From: Albula goreensis
Taxonomy: Eukaryota; Chordata; Actinopteri; Albuliformes; Albulidae
NCBI GenBank assembly: GCA_022829145.1
Contig: CM040741.1
Coordinates: 46,432,180 to 46,496,179 of the forward strand
DNA length: 64,000 bases
Direction of reading: 5' to 3'
Part shown: piece by piece, positions 1 to 11,880 of the stretch
How the letters are laid out: every line of letters begins with the position of its first letter
Numbering within the stretch: position 1 is the stretch's first letter
Translations under genes and position numbers: made by a program
The notes under the pieces: model-generated
Database searches by the model: none
What the model was told of the DNA's origin: nothing
The model's input: only the letters and a program-made list of their open reading frames with translations

Positions 1-3000
1 CACCCTGTCTCATAGAGTTAGACAGAAGGCTTGAGAAAGGATGGCTGAAGAGGATCCCAGAGAGTGGTTGCACCTTTTTCCTCTCCTGCAGACTAAAGGA
101 GGCACCTCCTGAGGGGTGTGAGGTTATGTCCCTTGGCTTGGAACATGAGTCTTTGACTCAGAAACCTGTGCTAACTGTAGGGTCAAAACACGCAGCAGAC
201 TGATCTCTATTATACTAGACTTGACAAATGATAAAGGCAATTCACACTGACAGCATTCAATGAATAAAGGGTCAAGAGGGGAACAGGTGAGGGAATTAAT
301 TGATTGAAACAAGCAGACTGTAAGACATGCTGGAACTATTCACAGTTACAACACCAGCAATGCCACTATAGCAAAATGTATATATTTCATACATATGATG
401 GAATGATCCTTGTACTGGGAGGATAAGGTTGCACAGTCCATGGTTTAAAGTAACAGTGATCAGTCGAGATTCCTTGAGGTACACAATACCATGCAATACC
501 ATGATGGTGAATGTATTAAACCAAGTTTATTAAATGTATTTAGCAAATGGCTCTAAAGAGCACTTCTCTCTTACTGTCTGTACAGCAAAAATCATATTTA
601 GCAATATTTATCATTTGAAATGTACCCGATGCTCAAACTTGCCAACAAACAAGTGTTTGTAAAGGTCAGTAATAGTTCATTAATGAAAGCTCAAAGGTTC
701 AATTAAACTAGAGGCTAAAATATATTCACAATGCAACATCATGCCTTTCCGTAGGCTGACTGTCACATTCACTTTAAGCCAAAGCACTGAAGTACGCAGA
801 TGAAGTTTCCACACCATTGAGTCGGGGTCATTCAATTTAATTTGATTGCATAAAAGCTATGGTGCTGTAGAAGCACTGTAGCATTGTCACATAGTATAAC
901 CTACACTCTCACAAAGCTTGCAGAGATTTTCAGTGACCCATTTCTTTTTCACATTTTGAAACAGCAGCACAAAATAACGTTCTAATGTGTCTTACTTCCA
1001 GCATACAGCTACATGGCCTATTTGCTGATGAGGTAAAAGAAAGTTCTTGCTGGTATTTCAGTATCAGCTAATTTATTGTATTAAGGAAAGGTTGGGTTAA
1101 CTTTGTTGTGATTTGTAGTTATTCATTATTTTTAGCAAAAGCAAATATTTGAATTAGTCACTAAATGTCACTAATTGTTTTTGTTATGTATGCCTTGGAA
1201 AATGGAAATGATTCACAGTTCATTGACAATGTATCTTTTCTTTATTTGCATTAATTGCTGTTCTGTGATTGGTGGAAACCACTGATATCCATTTCATTGA
1301 ACGATGACTATTTTATGTCAATTATTCATGTCTTAAGAAAACTAACATTCTAAATTTGTTGTTTTACATAAGATACATAATAAAATGCAAGTCTGTGAAG
1401 GACTGATAAGAAAACACTGTCATACTTCAGGTATCACAACTTGCAAGTTGTGAAAAACTTTTACATTTCTGGACTGAGATATACTCTGAAGTTCTTTTAG
1501 GCATTTATGAAAATGCAACATTTTTTCAGCAATGATTTATGCAACTGTTTGTAAATCCTTTCAATAATTTCACATTGGCTTACCTTGCATGAAATTGAAG
1601 ACCACAAAGTCAAATAAATCATTTGAGCAGGGAGGAAATTATTGCTGCAGTTAGCTACAGTTAACCGCATAATTGCCAAATTACAATGACAAAAGGCAAG
1701 GGGACATTACTATGAACAGTGTGAGGAGGACATTTTTTTGTATTCATTTATCAGACACATCAAGATATAATATTTATTTAAAAAATTGGACAAATACAGA
1801 ATCTCTGTTCAATGTGGACCCTTAAGAGGATATGAAAAAATTTTAATTAATAGTTTTTAAACAAATAGTGTGATTTATGAGGCTTAGTCATGCTCTGCTA
1901 CATTTCTTCATTTTCACCCATCTCTGAGTGTGCACATGTCAATGGAAAGCAATCCAATACAAGTTTTGTGTAATCCCAGTGCTCTAGATAAGGTATGGGT
2001 GAGCTTTGTCATATGGCACTTCAATGCTCAACACATGAACAAAGGCAGATATAGTCAGCACACTTCAGTGCTCCAAGAAAAATAATGACATGTCATTGTA
2101 CATTGCTCAAGGGGTATTGATACAGATTTAAATGTTTTCAGTGCTGTTCCTGTTTCCGTTCTTGCACCCATAAAGTTTATACAGCTATAATTTCATTCTG
2201 TTGACAGACACTGTGCACCCTCTGTACATAACTCTGCTATTTTACAGCACTGTATACCTTTCATAGCTCAGAGCTGATGCAGTATTGCCAACTCAGGAAT
2301 GAGGAGTAAGCATAAATCTACCATCTAGAAGATTGAGAATGTCTGTGTCTCCCTAAGGTCACTGGAGGATGTGCTAGCTGTCCTTCAGGATATGATAGTA
2401 TTCAGCCAACATGCAATCTGATGAGCTACAATAGCTGTTGTATTTTGATGAGAATATAACTAGTTTTCAGGGAATACAAGCTTTCTCCACATAGTTCTCA
2501 TTGGGATGATATTGTTCAGCCGAGCTAACCAGTTGTGGACATCTGAAATTTTGCACTCCATTTTTGGGTTTAAACATGCTAACAATAATGTGAATTTCAA
2601 TATTTCCACATCAAAACATAACATGTTATAATTAAAAGATTTACACATTCCATTCATCATTGCTTAAAAATGAAACCTGCTCCCAGCATCAACAAAGTAG
2701 CCCATTAGAATAAATATATATTTCCAATTAAAATGCAAATACGCTTTACAGTGATAAAGAGACCTCAACAGGGCAAGGGATATTTGTGGTTTCACTAAGC
2801 TCCAAAACAGCATGCAGTGACTTGAAAGGTCTCGCAATGCATTAATTGAAGTTTTGATATGAAAATGTTCCCTGCCTGTCAGAGGGGTGTTCTTGGAGGC
2901 ATTTAGCCCCATGTTTGGCAAAGAGGATCCAGCAAATACAAACCTTCTGAAGAGATAACCTTGTCAGTGTTATGTATGCATGAGTCACTTTACAGCTTCA

Positions 3001-3235
3001 GCTACATGCAGTCACTTTTCAACTGAGATGTTGTGTCCTGCACCCAGTGCCAGGGGTCATTTTTAGAGACCAAGACAAAGAATTAATAATTTAGCGATCA
3101 ATGGAACAGCAAAAAATGTAATGTATCACTGAACCAGCTTGTCTCTAAATAACTGTGGACTTACCTCACTTTGTATTGCTACATAAGTGTTAATGACATA
3201 TGTCCATTGCAGTAAGATAAATGAAAGGGAGAGGG
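1..3235. other. Non-genic upstream DNA
   Basis: No gene is visible. Open frames are short, lack recognisable domains and show no splice-linked partners. Composition is AT-rich with many short A/T runs. I see no complete transposon here. One short minus-strand frame near 2.5 kb has a vaguely retrotransposon-like spacing of Trp, Leu and Met residues, but this is too weak to annotate. Confidence 0.7.
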
Positions 3236-3620
3236 GCATCAGTGCTTTTGCTATTCTGGTGGTGAGCGGGAGGTCATTCTACCACTTAGGCATGAGGACA
3301 GAGAAGAGTTGTGACCTTTAGTCTTCCCATGATCTTCCCAGAAATGCCAGGAGTTGCCTGGCAACCTGTGCTGGCCAAATGGAGAGGCCAAGCTTAGGGC
3401 AAGGACAGGACTGCAGACTGTGCGTGGAGGGGAGTAGATGTAGGTCAGCATGAGAGACTTGAATTTGAAGTGAGCTGAAACAGGGAGCCAGTGAATGGAG
3501 CAGAGAAGAGGTTTCACATCTGAGAACCTTAGCAGGGTGCAGCAATCTGAATGAGTTGCAGGGTCTTTTGGCAGAGACAAGGAGTTCAGCCAGAAGCAAA
3601 CTACAGTACTTTAGTTATGA
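3236..3620 (-). mobile_element. Decayed LINE reverse transcriptase fragment (L2/Rex-like)
   Basis: Translating the minus strand in shifting frames gives pieces typical of the C-terminal part of an L2/CR1-group non-LTR reverse transcriptase. In order they are LQLIQIAA (near 3560-3540), PLLCSIHWLPVSAHFKFKSLMLTY-like sequence (split between frames near 3510-3440) and W*NDLPLTTRIAKALM (near 3290-3240). The HWLPV and W-NDLP blocks are hallmarks of these fish elements. Stops and frameshifts show it is dead. Boundaries are approximate. It shares its region of the enzyme with the copy near 58 kb. The exact family is inferred, not searched. Confidence 0.75.
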
Positions 3621-5533
3621 GAAGATGAAGCAAAAATTCAGGCAAAAATGAGCTGTGCTGCAGCATGAGAGACAAAGAAAATATTTCCATCAGGCCAATG
3701 GTGCTTGGATTTTGACATATCTTTGCATTGTTGCCAATCCTGAATGAGGAAGTTCTGATTATTGACATTGCTAATGTACTTCAAGGTACTATGAAGTGGA
3801 CACTTTGTGTCACAGCTTGTCTTAAGCCAGTTTTATGAACTCAGGTAGTCAGGATGATCTGCCAGCAGCTACAGAGGAGGTGCAGAATGACAATTGTCAT
3901 GTTCTAATATAATATAAATGTCTTCATCAACTTCATATTTCTAAAGCAAAGCTATCAAAAATGCACCGTCTCGTGTGATTGATGTAACACTGCTTCAGAC
4001 TGTCTTTTTCAATGCTTGAACTTCGGACTTCACTCCTTTCTGCTTTTTCATAAATAATAAAATGCCATATTGAGCCCACTTTGTTCTTTCACTTTCTGGA
4101 GCAGCCCAAATGGGTTTAGACATTATACACTTGAGTGCTGCTGAACTGGCAGGGAGCTCCCTCTGCCACTCTCTTATGCCTAATGGGTGAAAGTATTATG
4201 CAATTTCTTTGGTTTGGGAAAAATTCAGTGCTGCCTCAAAGGCTTCCATATTGTACTGTCATTTTATAGATAAGATATATGGCAGTTCACGTTACTAGCA
4301 AGGAAAAAAACCAAATCATGTTCTCTGTTGAATAAGATATACTGACTGTCCTGATCCCCCAAATACCTCCATGGCACCACTCACCCTTTGGATATTACCT
4401 GTATTCCAGCAAGGCTGAATTCATTTCTTGTCATGCTGTCTCTGTGGGACCCCTCACTTTCGCAGAGACCTGGGTATCCCTATTATTTTTTTCCTATGAT
4501 CTATGCCATTTTCCTCTGTATCGCCACACTCACTAGGGGAGTAGTTATTACAGGGACGCTGTCTCATTTAGAACCATTTTCAGGCCACCCGTGGATCCCC
4601 ACTCACTCAGGCCTTACATAATAAACATCAGATAACTGTCCCGGTCATATTAGTATTCTTCTTCATCTCCTTTACTTCTCTATTCTCCTCCAGTGTAATC
4701 TATCATATACTCATGTTCACAACAATACTCCTTCAATTACTCAATACAACAATTACTCCTTCATCCATCTGCTGGTCGTTCAGTTCTGTATTCAAACTTT
4801 CACCTTTCCTTACAAATTATTCCATGTCCACACCTCCACCACATTTGACCTTGGCCACCATGGAAAGCATATAGAATGTAAACAAAATGACCTGGGTCTG
4901 TTCATTTCCCCATTTCACACTGCATGGTGCGATTCAGGAAAAGAGGACCCTCTCTATTCAGATTGTCAACCTCTGAATAATTGAACAGCAGTTAATTGGA
5001 AGTTGGTTTCGCTGTGAACTCCTGATGAGACTGGTTATTTGATATGGTTACAAATGATATTTTAAGAAGTTTTACTCCACTGCAACCCCACTATATTCAC
5101 TCAAAACACTTGAATGTAGTCATGTTGAGGTACAATTTTCTGTCGTGTTTTTCCTTTTTTTTAAATTCATTTTCCTTTTTTATCTGGCTGGTGTTCCGGG
5201 ATTTTGAATGTTCGTGCTTTAATTTTAAAAGGATCCTGTCTCCACACTCTGAATGAAGGGTAAGCCACAGCAATTTTACCCATGAGCAAAGTACTTTATC
5301 ACATAATCCTCAGGGACGGGTTTAACTATTACAAATTTGTTATTGAGTGTGAATTCTGTTTTGAATTATTCACTTTACACGTACGTGTGCTGTGCTTTTG
5401 ACTGATGCACAAACTTCGAAATGGAACATGCAATTAATTTTGCCAAATTAAATATTTAAAAAATATTTTCAGGGATGGCTTTACTTTACACCCAAAAACA
5501 TAATAATATGACCCAGCAAATAGAACAAAAGCA

Positions 5534-5592
5534 TGTGTGTGTGCGTATGTACTGTATATGTGTGTGCACTTATGTGTGAGTGAGTGTGTATG
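5534..5592. repeat. Imperfect TG-rich microsatellite
   Basis: An interrupted run of TG dinucleotides with TATG, TGCG and TGAG interruptions. The interruptions suggest an old, degenerating repeat. Confidence 0.8.
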
Positions 5593-7386
5593 CGGGCGCA
5601 CAAACATAGGCGAGCATGTAACATTGTGATGTTTGCTCTGCCGTTCCCTGTTGTGTTGTGAATAAGAATGTCCAGCCAAGCATGGCAAACTCAAGACTTA
5701 ATGTTACAGTCAGTAAGTCTCTTCTTTTTTTGCTGCATAAGGTCTTGGTGAAGGAGCAATCACAGCCAGCTGTGATTATCTCTGCTCAATAAAGACATGC
5801 ACACATAACAACTATATAACAACAACCTCTAAGTGGTAACACTAATATATGTATTATAATTTAAAGAACTGATGTTGCTTTGCCAGGAAGAGGATGCAGA
5901 TGCATCTTTTCCCTCAGCATAATGAACAAGATGAGACAAAAAAGAATCAAATTCACGGACTATGCTGCATCTTAATGTCACCAAGTCTCTATATCAATAC
6001 CTCAGCACCACTTACCATTCCAACAGACTATTCGTAAGCATTTCCAAATACCACTGGAACTTAGATTGGAGGGAGCTCTTGCGTCAGGCAAGACTTACTT
6101 TATTGGGAATACATGGAAAGTAGGGCAGTACGTGAGATTCACAACTGTAATTTCAGGCACAGTGACATATTTCATTCAAAGCTGGGATGAACTCTCTGTC
6201 TTTTAGAATTGTAATTGTTGCTGGTGCTGACAGTGTGCTAATTCTGAGGCCCACCAGCTAACTTTATGGCTCTGAATATCACTGGTGAGACTTGGGACAG
6301 TGTATCTCTGGAGATGTGGTCTGCAGGATGAAATGATACAATTGTTTGAACAAATCCTTTTTTTTGACAAAATACCATTTAGGCTACAATTTACTTTCTA
6401 TTTTGAAAGATGTCCTTTCCCTTAAATGTGCCAAAGTTAGCTGTAGATTTTAAACAGATTAAATAAAGTCATGTAGAAATGACAGAAGAAAAGGAACATT
6501 TCATGAAACCAGTCTTTCAGCCAAGTTTATGTGCAAAAATGGTACAATTTCTTATTTCGGTGGGGGGATTACTCTAGTTCCACTTCATTGGTCCTGGATG
6601 AGAAATATGATTGCTCAGATTTTCTGCACCTGACTCACACTAAGCAATCCTTTCTGGTAGCTGCCCTTTTTGCCTTTGTATGTGACCTCCTGATCAGGGA
6701 TGAGTATGAATACACAAACTGGGAGAAAATAGGGGTAAGATAAATAAAATGGTTATAAAACTCATTCAAGGTCCTGAAATTAATTCTCAGAGTGAATAAT
6801 TAGCAGGCAGTTATATTATCATCTCATGGTCACATACCCAGTCTCATACTCAGACTCCCAGATCCTCATGCAAGTGAACTGGTGATATTTAAATAACATT
6901 AAATAAATCATGGAAATCATTTACCAAAATCACAGTAATCAATGTATTACACAATATGTTCATTGTAAGAAAATGTAGAAACAAAATGTGTATTTGCACT
7001 GCATTTCTCACTTTAGCATATGTGAAGTTTTCCATCCTTATGTCTACATAAAGTTGAAATGAAATGATATGACTGCTGTTTGTGAATTGATGACCGAGTG
7101 GTTACACAGGAAACATAGATTTGAAGAAATCCTTGGAAGCAATTTGTCCTGTATGCTCATAGCATGGTTGGGGACAAAACAGCTGTGTTGCATGTGAACA
7201 CAAGAACAAGGCCAAGCCCCTGGAGACATTAGTATAGGCTCGGTAGGAATGGTTGCCATGGTGACGGAGATGGAGAAAGCACTGAAGGAATTGCCATTAA
7301 AATGAGCTCCGCATTGCTCGATTGTGCAGAAGACAATGCCTATACATCCACGTGCTCAGACACCAACAAGTCATCCATTAATGCAT

Positions 7387-7416
7387 GCACACACACAAAC
7401 TTACACACACACACAG
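7387..7416. repeat. Short CA microsatellite
   Basis: Two runs of (CA) separated by an AACTTA interruption. Confidence 0.8.
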
Positions 7417-10400
7417 CAGACAGGCATTCAGCTTGGGATGACAGTCACTGATAGTGTTTGATTTCTATCTGACATAAGGAAAGATGAAACCAAATACTTA
7501 ACTGATCCGTTCGTCACATTTCAGAGTGTAATCCAAGGTCGATGAGATGGTATTTATTATTCTGCAGAATTGATCCGGGCTTTCAACCGTGCCGTTCACC
7601 ATCCATTATGCAAGGTATTTATTTAACATCAACATCAATAGCCCAAGCTATTTGCATTTGACAGCACCTTCATGCAAAGTGAATGTGAGGTGGTGAAGGT
7701 ACACAGCTGTGGGGCGATTAAGGAGCAATTACAAGCCATGAATGTTCCTCAGGATTGGTATTAGAATCAGATTGATTATAGAATGGTAGCTGGTTTACGG
7801 CATTATACCATCATTTTACACACACTGACCATTTTATAATTGATATAAATGGGTGTAACAAGGGCACTGGAAGTGCCCAAATGTTAGTGACAGCTCAGCT
7901 AATGGGGGAGTGTAACCATGCCCCCATGTGCATAATGCAATGTCATGTGCAAAGAATAGCAATTTCTTGCCGCTTTTGGTTAAGGGATGCTTTAATGATT
8001 CTTTATGAAGTATACGTGAAGGAAACGCAAACATTGTATAAAACCAAGTCAACTGCTTTAATTATATGATTTTGGATGCATCATCCTGTTATTTATAACT
8101 GCATTTCTTATAAAAATGTATTTTGATTGGTCCATTTTATGATAGTATGTATTACATCTTTAAACCTTAGGTGGCGCTCTTAGCTGGCCATATTGTCTGC
8201 TCTAAGACGCCTGACAGCTCAGTTGTGGCTTAGCTAGACATAGCAATAGTAGTTACTGGGGTGACAGCTCTTTGCAGCATTGAATCGGATTGCTGTAACA
8301 TTCTTACTAATGACATTTTAGAAACCTACTGATCATTTTTCAAGCAAGATTTGGAAAAAAAGAATAAACGTGAATGGAAACATGTCCTGTAATTTCTTGA
8401 GTAAGTAATGGTATGAGTTCTCACATATTATATAGTCCATGCAACCATGTATCTTTCGTAATAAATTGACATTGCTGTTAAAAATGTCCTGTATATCAAT
8501 GTCTAAAAACAATGTGTGAGGGGAGGTATGGTTGGCTGAATCGATACTGGAATGTTTTGGAAATACTCACCTTTATATGATTTTACTGCCTGAAGTGTTT
8601 GAGATCTAATGTCAACACGGGCGCTTGGACCATCCGATCTGTGGTTTAAGGATCCTGCAGTTCTGCCAAACGTTTGCCATTGTAATGTTATATTTGACTC
8701 TGTGTTCTGAAATAAGGTAGCTAACAGGTGACAGAAAGAATATGAACCATTTTTCTCCATGTGATGTTAGATTAATCCATGATTCAAAAGCCATTAATGT
8801 GTGATTCAATGTGAATTGGAAATATGGAAACATATAGCCTAAACATTGATAAATATTGAGAAAAATGACAAAAATTATTATTTAAAGGATACAATAAATT
8901 GCATTTTTTTCCACTATGCATTATTCCACTAGTTATAAAAAAGCCAGTGACAGATGACTGAGCATACAGGATCCCATAAGAACGATTGATCTTTGGTCTC
9001 ACCTTGTGGTCTGTGGTGAAACAATTCACTCTAATTTGCTGACCTCATCAGGAGCCTGTATCCAAAGCTAATATTGTTTTGTCTGGCTTAGTTCATACAC
9101 ATTTTAATGCCAATCATGAGATCCATACATCATTTCTTTTAAATTTGATTTGGTGAGTGGAACATGAACTTGGTTAACATAGATCTACCAAAAGTATATT
9201 TAACTGATATTTTACTGGGATGAACACACAAATTTCACAGGATGTAGGTTGTGCACTATTTTCACAAACTTTTATCCTATCACAGTATGTATTGTAGATC
9301 TATGGATGCAATACATATTTTTGAGGACAAGTCTGTTTCATTCTTTTGCCTTCAATTCATATTTTTTTTAAAATAAGATGAGATGCAACATCTTTATGGC
9401 CTCAAAACTGACATGTTATGATAAAAAGAGATGTCATGATTAATATATACTCTTCATTTCATGTTCATAGTGGAATTAAGAAAATAAAAATCAAGACAAG
9501 CTTGGATTCAGAGAAGAAACTGAGACCCAGACATCATTAATCAACACGATACAAGAGCAAGTCTTACAACTTCTATCACAGAAAGTGATCTGAGAAGGTC
9601 CTGTGTCATGTGACCAGGGCAGCGATCATCTGGATGAATAACCATGCAGTGGTGCTGGGAAATGCCCTCTGACCCTTCCAATCCCCTGACACTAATTTAG
9701 TGAGAGAAAAGGAGCCCGTGATAACTGCAGAATTGCTTTGGTCTCCACAACAGCTGCGTACTTGCATTATTTTTGCAGTCATGTGGGGGATGGGTATCTG
9801 TGCAGCCTTGAGGAATGAGTAACCGAGTTTATTATTTACTACGCTGTGACAGGAGAAAAAATATATTCAGTATCTATACATTCTTTATACAGTGCATGAT
9901 GTGCCAAATTGCATTATACCAGCCTTGATCTTGAGTTTTCAAATTCTGCACAGCTATTTTGAGCGTAACAAATCAGTTGTCAAATTATAGCCTACTGCAA
10001 GCCTGAAAGAACGCTCCCCCCACCACCAAAAAAAGCAATTTTGTCTGAAATTAGTTTAATAAATGATCCCTCTTCTTAAGAAGAGTATGTAGATCAATTA
10101 CAATGTGAAAGTGGGAATAAATAAGTAATGATATACCATAAAATAATGTGACATTATGCCAATGTGATTGGCTGAAAGAACCAAATAGAAGTTTATTGAT
10201 TCCATAAATCTCAGTACTGAATTTTTTCCTATTTCATGTATATGCAGGTTTTCTTATTCACTCTGTCTGCTTATCAGGTATAATCACCATGTTATGGCCA
10301 TTACACCTTTTCCTGTTTCCATTAACCAAGTACAAAATTGCTATAATTTTAACTATAAGAAATGCATATAGCCTAAAATGCTATATCAAAACCAAATGGG

Positions 10401-11734
10401 ATAACAATACTATGCATGGGATGAGTCCTTCAAATGTACCTTACACAAGACAAATGTCTTCACTCATGCAATGTTGCAGAAACAGTCAAATGCATTGCTT
10501 TAACCATTGTGTGATGGTCTTGGTTTTTAAAAACATGATCCTTGAGCAGAGTTTTTGTTTGCTTTGTTTGTTTATCTACAGTCTTTTAATCATTTAAGGA
10601 AAACACTTATTTTTCAGAGATGATCCCTATAATTGATTTGTATTTTTCCCTGGAAAACACCATTTTCATTTAGGATTATTCCTTATGTAAATTTCATATC
10701 AAATAGGCCAATTAATTCCTGCTGACTCCATGAGTGGCACATGTGCGGCTTATATGCAGATGTGTAGTACTATAAGATTAAGATTCTCACTTCAGTGCCT
10801 TTTCCATCGTTATAGATGCCGTAGTGATGCAAATTCAAATGCACCTCTATGCCTCCAGTATAAAGGAAATGATCCAGAACATAAAAAGTACATTCCATGC
10901 AATTGTCATTATCCTAATGAATATGGTGTAAATTATTACTCATGAAGTGCTGGTCCTTCCTTTGCAATATGAGTGTGCCAGACACAATAGAAAGATCGCA
11001 TTATGTAAATGTGGGGGTCGTTTGTGATGTCAACATACTGTAGTAGTTATAAACATAATGATGAATTACCCAGCCTCAGGCCCTGAATCCATGATTCTAA
11101 GGTGTGCAAATAGTAATCTCTTAAAGGCATTGTTTTCTATAGTACTGCAAACATTGAGAATCACCAGAATAAGAGTAACTGTTGGAATCGAAGGTTGAAA
11201 TTCCTTAGCCAAACATTTCATCACAACATGCCTTGCTATATCACAGCAATGAACAAAAATAAAGAGCTTTCCTAATTCAGGAATATAACTACATTTCTAG
11301 AGATGCGCAAAGTGTTACATCTAATGCAACCAGAGTACCCAAAACCAGTCAACACAACCCCTGCTTTCAGTCAAGGTGGGGCCAGCATTGTGTCACACTG
11401 ACCTCTCAGCAGCAGTGACTGGGATGCTTATCAGGGTTAAGGGGGAAATTAATGGACCCATGGACTGAAGGGTTGCCAGCTTTGACTTGTTACCATCATA
11501 TATGCACCCCTACCGAGAGTGAAGCAGGGGGAAGGGGGGGATGGCAAGAATGCAGAAATTGCAGTTGAAAAATAGGACATCAGTATAGAACATGTATATG
11601 AGAAAAAAAGGGGTGTGGTGTGAGAGAGTGTGAGATCTGGGTCATGTTGATGTCTCATGCTTGAAGCGTGAGTGTGAGTGTTGGCAGTCCTGGGACTGGA
11701 AAATCCTAATGGAGATAGCTGAAAGCAGACAACC

Positions 11735-11880
11735 CAACTATAACATGATAATGACCCAAAGCACAAGAAAAAAGCTATACTAGACTTGCTTAATTCGATG
11801 ATAATGATGCCCTTGAGTGGTCAAGTCAAAGTCCTGGCTGTAAATCAATAGAAAAAGTTGTAGCAAGATAGTTGTTAATG
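11735..11880 (+). pseudogene. Tc1/mariner transposase relic
   Basis: Two diagnostic blocks of a Tc1 family DDE transposase are readable on the plus strand. HDNDPKHKKKA at 11744-11776 carries the second catalytic Asp region (consensus Q-DNDPKHT). LEWSSQSPGCKSIE at 11812-11853 corresponds to the LEWPSQSPDLNPIE block, which includes the third catalytic Glu. The blocks are in different frames, so at least one frameshift separates them, and a stop follows the second. Inverted terminal repeats were not found. It is a dead fragment of the C-terminal catalytic half of the family, which is typically about 340 residues. Flanking sequence on both sides may belong to it but is too decayed to read. Confidence 0.85.

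Larger units (their letters stand above)
3621..11734. other. Non-genic upstream DNA
   Basis: About 8 kb with no supportable gene. It contains two imperfect TG/CA dinucleotide tracts (listed separately) and a perfect 16-bp palindrome at 10070-10085. The stretch at about 7560-7770 is less AT-rich than its surroundings and contains an octamer-like ATTTGCAT and TAAT-type homeodomain cores, so it could be a conserved non-coding element. This cannot be tested from one sequence. Confidence 0.6.

Noticed and set aside
2460-2660. Minus-strand frame with a Trp-Leu...Ile-Pro-Met pattern reminiscent of an L1 reverse transcriptase tail
   Set aside because: Too short and unsupported by flanking blocks.
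10070-10085. Perfect 16-bp palindrome ctcttcttaagaagag
   Set aside because: Isolated and short; a few such palindromes are expected in 64 kb.
10730-10945. Possible second Tc1 relic (GNDPEHKK in a 71-codon frame)
   Set aside because: Only about five residues resemble the DNDPKH block, and no second catalytic block follows.
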